From contig NC_050467.1 in NCBI RefSeq assembly GCF_013373865.1, forward strand, positions 30,338,155-30,402,154: 64,000 bases of DNA, read 5' to 3'. How positions within the stretch are numbered: position 1 is the stretch's first letter; every line of letters starts with the position of its first letter. Under the pieces are notes generated by a model. The model was not told the DNA's origin. It worked only from the letters and a program-made list of their open reading frames with translations, and searched no databases. Positions 29,253 to 39,780 of this stretch are shown piece after piece. Made by a program: the position numbers and the translations under genes. Source of the DNA: Monomorium pharaonis. Taxonomy: Eukaryota; Arthropoda; Insecta; Hymenoptera; Formicidae.

Positions 29253-29319
29253 GATTCGCAACTTCATGGCGCCACATGTATGTCGACTTTACTATCATTT
29301 CCGTTGCAACAATCTGTTT
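29253..29319 (-). repeat. inverted fragment of the transposase coding sequence
   Basis: Reverse complement of 26914-26979, at about 90% by eye. It carries one extra T (CAGATTGTTGC against CAGATGTTGC), so it preserves a frame that the main copy has lost. Confidence 0.8.
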
Positions 29320-31026
29320 ATTACGTATTACATTTTTATAAGGGATTTATGCCATGGATTGACAAAGCTTCAAAAAGTGATTAGAATAAGCTAGGAGAAA
29401 CTTCTGTATGATTTATAGTTTATGAGATATTTTATGCTTTATATCAACATATGCCAGAATAAATTGTAAAATATCTTTAAGATATTTTATGCTTTATGTT
29501 AACATATGCCAGAGTAAATTGTAAAGTATATCATAAACTATTGATTGTTGGACAATTTTACTTTAATAATTTTACTTTTTTATGTTATAATGGAATTATA
29601 TGATTTTTTTTGCATAATAGAATATCCCTGATTATTCTGCATAGAAAATAGTTATTAAAATTTACGACAAATCAGTAGTTTACGAGGTATTTTACAATTT
29701 ACTTTGGAATATTTTGACATAAAATATCTCATGAACTATGAATCATACAGAAGTATCTCCTAATTTAGAATTATTCTTACACGAGTCCTTATCACCCACA
29801 GTAGCTTTTTCAAAATAAGAGGTTTCCTTGTGAGTAATTTTGCGTTTCATCTTCTAAAGAAATTGTACTCTTTTTAACATTTCTTTGTGAAAATTGATTA
29901 AGTTGTAAAAGAAATAATGTAAAGCCATAAGCAATTTAACATTTTATCAAATAGTAGAGGAGAAGATGGTATGGCCACTGTAGACAATATGACTACATGC
30001 ATTATTTCCGTTATTAGATTATTACTAGCGAATTCTAATAATTACTTTTATGAAATCATTTTTTTAGTAGCCTGCGTTACGTAGTGGCGCTAATATTACA
30101 AAGCCCCAACATTTGTTATAAGGCATTTCTAGTTTTGAACATTTTGTAACTTTTTTAAGGTATATTTTAACATTTTATACATACTTCCTTATTTTTTTTT
30201 ATCTTAAACATATTATGACACAAATGTATGTATATTTGAGTATTTTTTTATTATTTAATTTTTTATTCGGTTGTACACATTTCGAATTATACAAAGTTAA
30301 ACAATGACGTAGGATTTTGTTAATATAGCTTTTGAAGTGTGCTGGTAATATGGTCACTTTCAATCATCTCCATATCAAAAAAATTCCTTGATGAATTGAT
30401 TCTCATTTTACTTAACTAAGTATTCGAAACATGTATAAATTATTGCGACAGAAGGAAGAAGTATAATTACGTATAAACTTAAAAGTTATATCTTTATTAA
30501 GTGAGTCTATTTATCTACTTTTATCTCTCTTCACAATTATGCTGTAATTTTAACAACTATGCAACTTAACAATTTATTTTATATAAATATATAATTTTGT
30601 AACAAAATATTATAATCTTTTAAACAAAAGTAATTTTTTACATTTATTTTTATACTGACCATATTACCATCCTTGTTTCTTTGATTCATTATACAGTGTC
30701 GCTACATTCTAATATATAAATAATATGTAATACAGTACATATTTCATAACTTTAAAACTACAGTCTAATAAACAATGTTTTAATAAACATAATCGTTGAT
30801 TTTCAATTCAAAACATTGCTTATTAACAAAGTTATTGTATAAAATGTAAATGGGTGACCATATTACCATTTTCTCTTCTAGTAAAATATTAGTATAATAT
30901 AAATAAAATATAAATAAAAGTGCCACAGACAAGGGTCCTTGTTTAAGGACCCTTGATCGATTATTTTAATGAATAAATAGCAATTAAATTCCGTAATTTG
31001 TAAACAAAAAAATTAATTTTTTGTAG

Positions 31027-32175
31027 GATTAGTTCCTCGAAGTACGTCATCAAGTTTTACACCAATAATCGAGAAACAAATAGAAAAGTCACTCGTATTA
31101 AGCAGTCCTCAATTTTGTTCAACAAAATTAGAATGGACTGAGCAGGGTGTCGACGAAAATAAGAAAAAGACTGATTCTAAAGAAATATTAAAAGACATCA
31201 CATTAAATATGAATGCACATTTAAATGCAATTGAAAACTGGAAAGGATTAAATAAAAAGAAACACAGGAATCTACCTTCGATCATGTCCAGACATTAAAC
31301 ACAAATTAGCTAGTCCAAAAATGTGTCATAAATTGCCATTATTAATTAATGGTAACAGTCTTTGTCCAATTAAAACCTATTTTGGTAAAGTAAAAGTTAA
31401 AAATACATGTGGGTTTGATGCTTTAACAAATGCTGTTCGTTGCGGTATCGTAGATTGGGTTACGTATCAGCAAGCGGTTGAAGAATCACAGACACCTTTT
31501 CTGATATTTGTAAAAAAATTAGCAAATTGTGGACGAGATAAAAAAATATATCGTTCCAGAGCTGAATTAATATTTTCAATAAAACCACCCAAAGAAAATG
31601 TTGTAGACTGTAATCTCAACATTAGTAACTTAGCCGACTCACTTTTTGGAAAAGAAGAAAGTGTTCAATGTCAATTAGAATGTCCAAAATGTAAACTTAC
31701 AAAAATAATATTCTATAAAACTATAATGATAAATTTGATTCCTCTTTGTGAGAATGGGTTAAGTGGATTGCAAGAATCTCTTAATTTATTCGCATCTAAT
31801 TGCAATTATAAATGTCGTCAATGTGAAGTTGAAAAAAACGTTCACTTTTTCAGTAATTCTCACCTCCTTATTGATATCGAAGCATTACAATGGCCACTTG
31901 CTGCTTACCGCGAAGATTTTACTAAAGAATATACGCAAACATTTTATCTAACCAACATCCCAGTCAATTTAAATTTTGCGAATTCTGAATATCGTCTTGT
32001 AGCTGTAATAGAACATATTAAAACTTTTAATGAAATTGATCATTATCGATGCTATGTTAGGAGATTCACAGGAAAATGGGAAATTCATGATGGGTTAACA
32101 ACCAAATCAACAGTCAAAAAGGTATCAAAAAAAATAATAATGGAAAAAAAAACTTTATTTACTATTTTATGTTAA
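31027..32175 (+). pseudogene. USP/peptidase-C19-like exon of the transposase gene
   Basis: The exon starts after AG 31025-31026 in phase with the donor at 28838. The first ~75 codons (LVPRSTSSSFTPIIEKQ onward) are in one frame. A frameshift near 31250-31265 leads into the ORF from 31321 (284 codons; the frame is open from 31252). Visible marks of a ubiquitin-specific-protease fold are the Cys box KNTCGFDAL (about residue 28 of that ORF), two CX2C pairs of a zinc ribbon (CPKC, CRQC) and the His box DHYRCYVRRF, then W-x-x-HDG. All three presumed catalytic residues (Cys, His, Asp) are present. Family knowledge says such domains cleave ubiquitin-like proteins; their role in a transposon is unknown. 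The frameshift suggests this copy is inactive. Confidence 0.65.
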
Positions 32176-32263
32176 AATTTAAAATATTTTGGTTTCTTTT
32201 TGTAAATATTTTTAGTACATTTATAAACATAATTATTTTAAAAGTATAACTGTGAATATATAT

Positions 32264-32459
32264 ATCAGGCCTGTCCAAACTCAGTTCGCAAGCCAAAAGC
32301 ACTTTGCTTTTTTCGCCATTTTGATAGAATAAGACGAAGACTAAACAAAAAAAACAATAGCTTATTTTTTTGTCTACTCTTATTACTTTCTCACTCTACT
32401 AAAACAGCAGAAGTAGAAACGTGTTCGGCTTGCGAGTTGAGTTTAAACAAATCTGATAT
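32264..32459. repeat. MITE with TATCAG ends
   Basis: TATCAGGCCTGTCCAAACTC at the left pairs with GAGTTTAAACAAATCTGATA at the right. The arms share TCGCAAGCC. Confidence 0.7.
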
Positions 32460-32639
32460 AAAATATTAAAAAGACATTAAGTTTTTATTCACTATTTTAT
32501 GTTAAAATTTTAAACGTTTTAATTGTTTTAATTTTAATTTTAGTTTTAATTTTTTTTTATTTAAACAATATAAATAAATATTTTATAATTATTTATAAGC
32601 ATTACAGTTTTTAAAAAATATATGATTATATAGATTATA

Positions 32640-32960
32640 TACCCAGATAGCAAAATGCTAGCAGCACTATGCCAGCAGATTCAATCATGAATTTGCAGCA
32701 GATTTTACTCTGCTGCGTCCTCATTAAGCTTTATTTCTGCCAGCACGCTATGCTAACACAATGTGACGGCAGAAACGCAGCAGATACAAAGCAAGACGTG
32801 CCGTCATGATGTGACATTAGAAACGCAGCCGATATCAAACAGAGTCTGCAATATCAGTTACCGATAGCAAATGTATAGCAGAAATCGAGCATGATCTGTT
32901 GTCACAATGTGACAGTAGAAATATGGCAGAAATAAATCATGAATTATATTTAAATGGGGT
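32640..32960. repeat. GCAGAA/CAATGTGAC-rich diverged repeat
   Basis: Starts CCCAGATAGCAAAATG. The motif (A)ATGTGACnnnAGAAA followed by GCAG recurs at about 32760, 32812 and 32917. A similar motif-rich stretch lies at 42690-43050. It may be an old tandem-derived transposon end. Confidence 0.4.
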
Positions 32961-33131
32961 ATTTAATGTGTTTTTTTAATGATATTTAAAAATGTCGCAT
33001 CAAAAAATTTAATATTTAATATTTAATATTTTTATATTTTTATTAAATTTAAAACTTTTACATAGTTATTTTACATCCATATATGTAACATTAAATAAAT
33101 TATATATTAATAAATTTATGAATTAATATAT

Positions 33132-33336
33132 ACACTGAAAAAAAATGTAATATATTCAATAAGATATGTTATTGCGGATTGCCAATTACAGATATACTCA
33201 ATACAATAATATATGCTATTGCAGTATCAACATTGTACTTGCATTAATAGCAAATATTATTGTATTGAGTATTTTATGTAGTTGGCAGCCCGTAATCACA
33301 TATGTTATTGACTGTATTACTTTTTTTTTCTGTGTA
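33132..33336. repeat. MITE with ACACTGAAAAAAAA ends
   Basis: The left end ACACTGAAAAAAAATG and the right end TTTTTTTTTCTGTGT are inverted. The arms continue through CAATAAGATATGTTATT and TACTCAATACAATAATAT. Confidence 0.7.
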
Positions 33337-33371
33337 CGTAATGAAAATATAATATTATGCGCAAACATATT

Positions 33372-33633
33372 CCCAGATAGCCACAAATGTATGTATGAGC
33401 ACAAATTGTTCTCATGTTGCTAATAAAGATGTTAGCATCTTGCTACGCATTTACGTCGTTCCTTGTGCTGTTATTTGCTAGCATTCGACACTAATCTTAA
33501 GTAATGCTTGCATAATGTTTGAAACGTGCAAAAAATTTTATTTCCGACATCGAATGCTAGCAAACAACAGCACAAGGGATGACATAAATGCGTAGCAAGA
33601 TGCTAATATCTTTATTATATCTAGCTATCTGGG
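33372..33633. mobile_element. ~262-bp MITE with CCCAGATAGC ends
   Basis: CCCAGATAGC and GCTATCTGGG termini. Inside, long arms pair (GTTAGCATCTTGCTACGCAT with ATGCGTAGCAAGATGCTAAT). Confidence 0.8.
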
Positions 33634-33996
33634 TTATAGCGCATGTAATCATTAAAATAATTACATTATTATTCTAATAATAATAATAAAACTATAAAAA
33701 ACAATTCTAGTTTTTAATTTGACTTATTAATGGCACGAAGTATGATAATATTATATATGCTAGATGTTATAATGTAACTAAATCGCAAAAAATTTTTCTG
33801 AAGCTTTCTACAGCTTTTTTAAATTAATAAAATATATTTTTTAATATTCTCTTCAGATTTTTTTGATAAATCACATATTCATCATTTGATAAATCATAAT
33901 CGTCATCAGAGGATTTTTTATACCTGTAAGCAAATTTGTATTAAAACATAATAGAACAAATATTAACAGAATAATTAATTTAATACAATACAATAG

Positions 33997-34755
33997 TTAT
34001 TGCAGTTTATGCTTTATATTTTTCTCTTGATATTATATATTTTGTTATATCGTATTTGCAGTTTTAAATGTTAAAAAATATTTTGCTTCATATTAATTTA
34101 TATTCGCATTTGTAACAATGAAAATGTACGTAGGCACATACGTATATATATGCTACTTTTGTTATATATATGCATTTATGCTTTATATCGTGTAATACGT
34201 TGCGTATTATATAATTAAGATTAATCCATTTTTATGTTTTAATATAAAAATATACGCAGAAGAGGCAGTTATTGAGTGTGACGCGACTAAAGAAATAACG
34301 CGACACTACTTCTAGCGCAGCACCTATAGCGCGAGATTACTATCTCGTTTTGCTAATAATTGAGAATGATGGAACCCATATGTTATTATATATGGGTGGA
34401 TTCGGCTTTTAATGCTCTTTAATTTTTGTCCTTACAAAATTTTTAAAATGTTGAAAAAAAGGGGTGGGGGGTGGGATAAATTAAAAAATTTGAAATTTTT
34501 AAAAAATATAAATATACTGTTGTAAAGAGTATAAAATGCCATAAAACTTTCGTATAGAACATTTTTTCATAAACCTTATATTTTCAAAGATATTCGCAAA
34601 AAACGAAAAAATGCGTTATTTTCGAGGGGTGGTTTCAACCCCTAAATGTCGAGATACGCAGATAAAAAAAAATATGGGTCTAATATTTTCTTATGTTCTA
34701 TAACATATCCGAAGCTCATTAAAATCGGTGAGGGACAGTTCTGTCCGTTCCCTTG
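33997..34755 (+). mobile_element. solo half of the large foldback family (see 53313-55752)
   Basis: Closely matches the right arm of the foldback from TTATTGCAGTTTATG near 33997 to the terminus GTCCGTTCCCTTG at 34755. Only one arm is present, so it is either a truncated copy or one product of hairpin breakage. Confidence 0.85.
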
Positions 34756-34769
34756 TCAGTTCAGTGATA

Positions 34770-34930
34770 ACCCACCAAACACCAAGTTACATGTAACGTA
34801 CCTGTTAGTTGTAATTTCCCACTCAACAATGTAATTGTAATATAACACGTGTGTTATATTGCAATTATATTATTGAGTGGGAAATTACAACTAACAAGCA
34901 CGTTACATGTAACTTTGTGTTTGCTGGGAA
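34770..34930. repeat. near-perfect palindrome (MITE)
   Basis: AAACACCAAGTTACATGTAA and its near-complement flank a short AT loop centred at about 34850. Arms are ~70 bp. It starts about 15 bases after the foldback end at 34755. Confidence 0.8.
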
Positions 34931-35030
34931 TGGTTCGCACTCAGTTCGGTGATAATAGTGCGCATCACTGTAACGCAATCGTAACGAGACAACATAATAA
35001 ACTCAAAAAATACTTTTAAAAATACATTAC

Positions 35031-35193
35031 CATAAATCGCTTTGATGATACGTGCGTTGTACAAAGGTCGAGAACCTTCTTCACGGCCAAACCATGTGAA
35101 TGACATTGACGTTTGATTTGCAATAACCTCCTTGAAGCATAGATTGATTGCTTCTTTAGCTGTGAATCCGCCAACGTATTGAAGATAATCCAC
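35031..35193 (-). CDS. DUF4806-type protein gene, exon 4 (predicted)
   Basis: On the minus strand, an AG acceptor precedes 35193 and a GTAATG donor follows 35031. The exon reads VDYLQYVGGFTAKEAINLCF, then IANQTSMSFTWFG and LYNARIIKAIY. The GG helix, the x-x-WxG and the I-x-x-AI end resemble the DUF4806 domain that is very common in ant genomes. It joins exon 3 in phase 0. No convincing downstream exon was found; a possible tail at about 33850-33925 is out of frame. Confidence 0.55.
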
Positions 35194-35358
35194 CTAAACG
35201 TAAGAAAATATTAACGTATTCAATATATAAATTTATTTATTAACATATTCATTTACACATTTATGTTTAAAAACGAATAAATAAAACGGATATATTTAAA
35301 GATTCTTTGAACAAGCACGTGACATCTTTATTTAAATTTATTCTATTTCTATTTGTAG

Positions 35359-35704
35359 AGACTGTATTCATGAGCTTTTGGGGCACATGCCGCTTCTGGG
35401 TGATTCCCCAGTTTTGCTCAATTTGGGCAAAAAATCGAAATGGTATCTCTCGATGCTTAGATGAAGAAGTTATCAACCATCTACTGGTTGAATTTGGTTT
35501 TTGTAAAGAAGGTTCCGAAGTCAAGGCTTATGATGCTGAGTTGCTGTCAGCCTATGGTGAACTCTTGCATGCATTGAGCGATAAGTATGAGCATCGAGCT
35601 TTCAATCCGGCAATTACTGCTCTTCAAAAGTATCAAGATCAAGAGTATCAGCTGATATATTAGCTGAGAGTTTCGATGATGCTAAGGAGAAATACCAACG
35701 TTGG
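35359..35704 (+). pseudogene. tyrosine 3-monooxygenase (tyrosine hydroxylase) pseudo-exon
   Basis: Frames pieced along this stretch read DCIHELLGHMPLLGD, FAQFGQ, then VEFGFCKEGSEVKAY, ELLSAYGELLHALSDK, EHRAFNP, QDQEYQLIY and LAESFDDAKEKYQRW. This is the catalytic core of tyrosine hydroxylase; HALSDK-EHRAF and YQDQEYQ distinguish it from phenylalanine and tryptophan hydroxylases. The iron ligands by homology (two His in HELLGH and the Glu in VEFG) survive. There is a frameshift near 35396, stops, and another stop near 35660. An intron-like acceptor (TTTGTAG, to 35358) and donor (GTAAGT, from 35705) flank it, so it came from genomic DNA rather than mRNA. The enzyme makes DOPA for cuticle and dopamine; this copy cannot. 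Confidence 0.85.
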
Positions 35705-37112
35705 GTAAGTAAATAAAAATGCTATTTATTTCCCTTACGCGTTCAACTGGATGCTTTGTCCAGGTTAATCTATGAAGTAAATGTCAATGTCTTTTTTTGT
35801 CAAGACTTTCAATTCTCGTTATGTATACTTTTTAATAAACTCGAAAATAATAGAATTAAAATATAACAATTTTCTTTTTTATATATTCTAAATCTTTTTA
35901 CCATTTCAAATTATATGTTTGTTTTCCTGTTTTTCTTTTTGAAAGTATTTATTATTTGCATGCACATATAGATGTGTAGATTTTGTATATTAAATGTACT
36001 TTTAGTTACGAACTTTTTGATCAGTTTTGATCATCATATGATCATATGAACAATTCTGTGTAAATACTTTTTTTCAAATTTATTTATTTATTAAATTTTT
36101 GTTCAAACTTATTTATATTGCCTTCGTGTAAACATGTAATCAAAAGTAAAAAAAAGAACATATTTTTATGATGTTAATGTTTTTAGATAAGGATATCATG
36201 TTCTGGCAGGTCACGGTAAATCATCTTGTCTTATTTGTTGGCCATTACGCGAGTTATTGAACGAGTGAACGACAACTTAGAAGAAGAGGATACAGCGAGA
36301 CATCCAGGTGGATATGTTATATTAAAGGGTGGAATCGGGTCCATATATATAGAATTATATCAATGAAAATTATAGATAATAAATTTTTACGCTAATAGAA
36401 GAATTTGCCGATATTCTATATCCACATATTTTAAATATTTGAAACATAATGCTTGCGTGTACATACACAGCTTCCGTAAGAATCGATTAATAATTGTGTA
36501 CTATGCAACGCTTTAATTAATGCGTATATTGAATTCATGCAAAATATTTTACATAATATGTTAGTCATGATATTTACCAAAAAGCATTTAGCATCAAAGG
36601 TGTAATTCTAAGTGACATTATTTTCGTTTTACTAGAATTGCACGATGTAAATAAGAATTTGGGCAGTCCAAAATGTGCATGCAAAATATAAATACAAATA
36701 ATTGTTTCTCTTGATAGTATTATATCCTATTAGATTGCAATGTAAAAATGTATGCATACATATAATAAGACAAAGGAGACACATAAAAAAATGTTTATAA
36801 GTAAATATATGTGCATGTATACGTGTGCGTGTGTGTGTGTGTGTATTTCGTTTACTCGGTCTTGTGTATCACAAGTTAGTTGACCATCAATGTTACCAGT
36901 CAATTCATTAAATAATCCGCAATGAAATATAATATCGGGTGACAAGATACGAAACACAGTTTTTCAATGTATGTGTTAGATCCGTATTCAGAACGCGCTT
37001 TTATTGTAAAAATATGTATATTTTTTCTAAAATTCTAGTATAAATATCATAAACTATATGTTAAATACGTACATTTATTGATAAAAGCGCGTTTTGAATT
37101 CAAAGGTACTAC
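35705..37112. other. intron-like AT-rich DNA
   Basis: Lies in the predicted intron between exons 3 and 4 of the minus-strand DUF4806-type gene. A slightly GC-richer stretch (about 36200-36340) could be a further decayed exon but matches nothing I recognise. A short TG run lies at 36826-36845. Confidence 0.3.

Positions 37113-37113
<1 letters not shown>

Positions 37114-37161
<48 letters not shown>
37114..37161. repeat. (CA)n microsatellite
   Basis: About 24 CA units, just 3' of predicted exon 3 of the minus-strand gene. Confidence 0.95.
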
Positions 37162-37163
<2 letters not shown>

Positions 37164-37180
37164 ATATATATTCAACTTAC

Positions 37181-37325
37181 AACTTCTTCATAAGTCTTGT
37201 CATCAACATTTTCAAATTCTTGTACATCCCTTTCTGTGGAAAGTGGTAAGATTTGTACTTTTGGGGTAACTCTGCGTCGATCTTGAATATATTTTAGAAC
37301 GCGTTCAACATTATTATTTAATTTT
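37181..37325 (-). CDS. DUF4806-type protein gene, exon 3 (predicted)
   Basis: Acceptor TTTACAG before 37325 and donor GTAAGT after 37181. Reads KLNNNVERVLKYIQDRR, then VQILPLSTERDVQEFEN. The ILPLST-x-x-x-x-x-x-FE pattern is what typically precedes DUF4806. Phases agree with exon 2 (two leftover bases) and exon 4 (none). Confidence 0.6.
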
Positions 37326-38187
37326 CTGTAAACAATATAAATTGATTACATGTCTATACGTACATGAAAAGATTTATTACTACTACACATATTATAAAGA
37401 ATGTAACAGTTTACTATATGAGTATAACTTTTAGAAAGCTGTTATTTTTTAGCCAATTTTACTTGATTAGTTCTTACAAAATTTAAAAAAGGTATTTAAA
37501 AAAGATAGAAGATTTTATTGGATGTTATTGATGATAATTGAGAATGCGATGACAATGATGAACATGAAAATGTTTTATAAGGTCGCAAAATCGAAAAATT
37601 ACAAATTGTTTATGAACTTGTGCAGATTTATGTTTAGTAAACCATTCTTTTATTTTATAATTGTTATTTATACCAAAAATAATTTTTCGACAAGCTGTTC
37701 AAAACTTGTGATAATTAATCATGTGTGAAATTTTTCATAAAAAATGAGAATGAATAAAGAGATGGCTAGCATGATAAATTGTTACAACTTTTGGCTTAGC
37801 AAAAAATTATAAAATTTTAAACAATAAATAACAATTGAAAAATGAAAGAATACCAAAGATAATTTGGTGCATATATGTATGTATAATTTTTAATCTTTCT
37901 ATTTTTTAGGCCTGAAAACACTTTTGACGATATTTACAATTATTATTAATAGTTTATTATTAAATAAAAATTTTTTTTTAATATTTCAAATTTCACAAGA
38001 ATTGATCAAGTGAAAAATTAGCTACGAAAAATAGAAGCTTTCTAAAATTACTCATAGATTCAATATACACTGCCAGTATTGAAGATCCGCAGTTTATGTT
38101 ATATTATAGATATATTATAAATTTTTAATAGTGATAATAAATTTTAGAACGTAGCCGTAGTTGACTTTACATGTATATAGGACTTAC

Positions 38188-38232
38188 TTTAATTGGTTTT
38201 CAATTGCGTCCAGTCGGCGTTCTTGTATCCTC
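38188..38232 (-). CDS. DUF4806-type protein gene, exon 2 (predicted)
   Basis: A 45-base exon bounded by TTTTTAG and GTAAGT, encoding RIQERRLDAIENQLK. It links a split Trp codon from exon 1 with exon 3. Coiled-coil-like. Confidence 0.55.
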
Positions 38233-38302
38233 CTAAAAAATAAATATATATATTTGTGTATTACAATTATTTTATTTTACAATAATTATCATACATACTC
38301 AC

Positions 38303-38757
38303 CAATGTTGCATATTATTTTCTGTCTGGTTTGAGTGCGATTGAGTCTGAAATTGAGGAACAGCATGTGTAGTATTAAATTCCCGTGTAAGTGTAGGCGT
38401 ATATTCGGTATGGGATATGGGATATGGTGTGTGAATGGGGTATGGTGTATGAGACATATCTGTTTGTGTATAAGAAATATTTGAATGGTCAGTGGGTGTC
38501 GGTATGTATGTCTGAGATGATTGTACGTATAATTGTGGATGTATTTGTTGATTTTGATTGAGTATTTGTGCATCTTGTGAGTTAGTGTGATGTATTTCAT
38601 TAATAGTAGAGTTATTATCTAAAACTTCACGTAAATCTCTTATATCTTCTTCTTATGATTTTTCTCTTTCATCAGCTATCCTTTTCCGTGGAGCTTCATC
38701 AGATGAAGTAGTCACATATCTAGATGGCTTAATTATAGGCCTTTTAGAACGATTCAT
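38303..38757 (-). pseudogene. DUF4806-type protein gene, exon 1 with in-frame stop
   Basis: ATG at 38757. The basic N-terminus MNRSKRPIIKPSRYVTTSSD is followed by APRKRIADEREK, then an in-frame TAA (about 38654-38656). After that the frame stays open, Gln/Thr/His/Pro-rich with TPYPI repeats, to a GTGAGT donor at 38302. The stop makes this copy of the gene probably inactive, unless an ATG further in is used. Confidence 0.55.
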
Positions 38758-38833
38758 TTTTCTACAATAAAATATATAAATATTATTAAAATAACTTCTT
38801 TTAACAAATTTTTTATAAAATATGTTCATATAT

Positions 38834-39122
38834 TAGTTTCTTTTTTTGTACAATTTTTGTTTAATATAAAAAATATAATAATAAAACTAATTAAAAAGAT
38901 AATAATCACATTGCTTCTTTTACAAAAAATATGAAGAAATGAAAAAATTGCCCATGTGCAATTATAAATATATATAATTGCACATGGGCAATTTTTTCAT
39001 TTCTTCATATTTTTTGTAAAAGAAACAATGTAAGAATAATTTTTTAAATTAGTTTTTATCTTTTCAGCATGACTACTATTTCTTTATCTCAAACAGAAAT
39101 TTTACAAAAAAAGAAACGATTA
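38834..39122. repeat. MITE-like palindrome, family A copy 2
   Basis: The centre is a nearly perfect palindrome: GAAATGAAAAAATTGCCCAT with its complement across an AT loop at about 38975. The outer arms diverge but still pair. Related to 1765-2065. Confidence 0.8.
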
Positions 39123-39189
39123 TGAATAAATATAAATTATATGTTTTTGGCAATACTGCATATCATACAACAAATGTTTATTATTATAA

Positions 39190-39610
39190 AACAGGGTTGA
39201 ATTAATATATTTTGAGTTAATATTTTTTTAAACTAAGTTAAGAGTTAAAGTTAATGGATTATATAGAATTAATTTAGTTAAGTTACATAAACAAAAAATT
39301 AACTCAGTTAAAGTTACGTTAAGATTAAGGTTAAATTAACGATATTTTCAGAACTTTATCTAATTAAATTAATTCAAGTTGAAGTAAAAGTTAATTTTGA
39401 GAAGCGTTATTTTTATTAAATAAAAAATGTAATTTATTTATATTACCAATTTATAGTTTGGAAAAAAGTTAACAAGTTAAAATTTGTTTCCCAAAAATAA
39501 CTAGTTAAAAATTAAATCATTTGAAATTAACTAAATTAAGTTAAAGATTATTAATCTTTTAACTTTATTATTATTTTTTAAGTTTTAATTATTAGTTACC
39601 TGACCCTGTA
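39190..39610. repeat. GTTAA-rich simple region
   Basis: Irregular repeats of GTTAA and TTAAGTTA over ~400 bp, with no regular period. Confidence 0.6.
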
Positions 39611-39780
39611 AAATAATAATTTAAGAGATAATACAAAGAAGAATTAAAATATAAAAGACAAAATTAAAAAAGAATAAAAAATTATTGCGATTTTTTTATG
39701 GAACATATAATATATTAAAACAAAAAATAGAAAGCAGAAATAAAATTATTTGCGAGAATATTTTATTTAAAAAATAATTT

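Larger units (their letters stand above)
28839..31026 (+). other. predicted 2.2-kb intron with small repeats
   Basis: GT at 28839 and AG at 31025-31026 give a phase-correct join (split Gly codon) between the transposase tail and the USP-like exon. It holds a palindrome (29032-29209), an inverted fragment of the gene itself (29253-29319) and AT-rich DNA with three short GACCATATTACC-type words (about 30346, 30657, 30852). Confidence 0.45.

Noticed and set aside
33850..33930. Terminal exon of the DUF4806-type gene (acidic DDDYDLSNDEY tail after TTACAG on the minus strand)
   Set aside because: Attractive position and acceptor, but the phase does not match the donor at 35030, so it was left out of the gene model.
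34360..34420. Hairpins as bacterial-type terminators or riboswitches
   Set aside because: Eukaryotic transposon DNA; the palindromes are explained by inverted-repeat elements.
36730..36957. 75-codon minus-strand ORF
   Set aside because: Covers a CA/TG microsatellite and has no homology I recognise.
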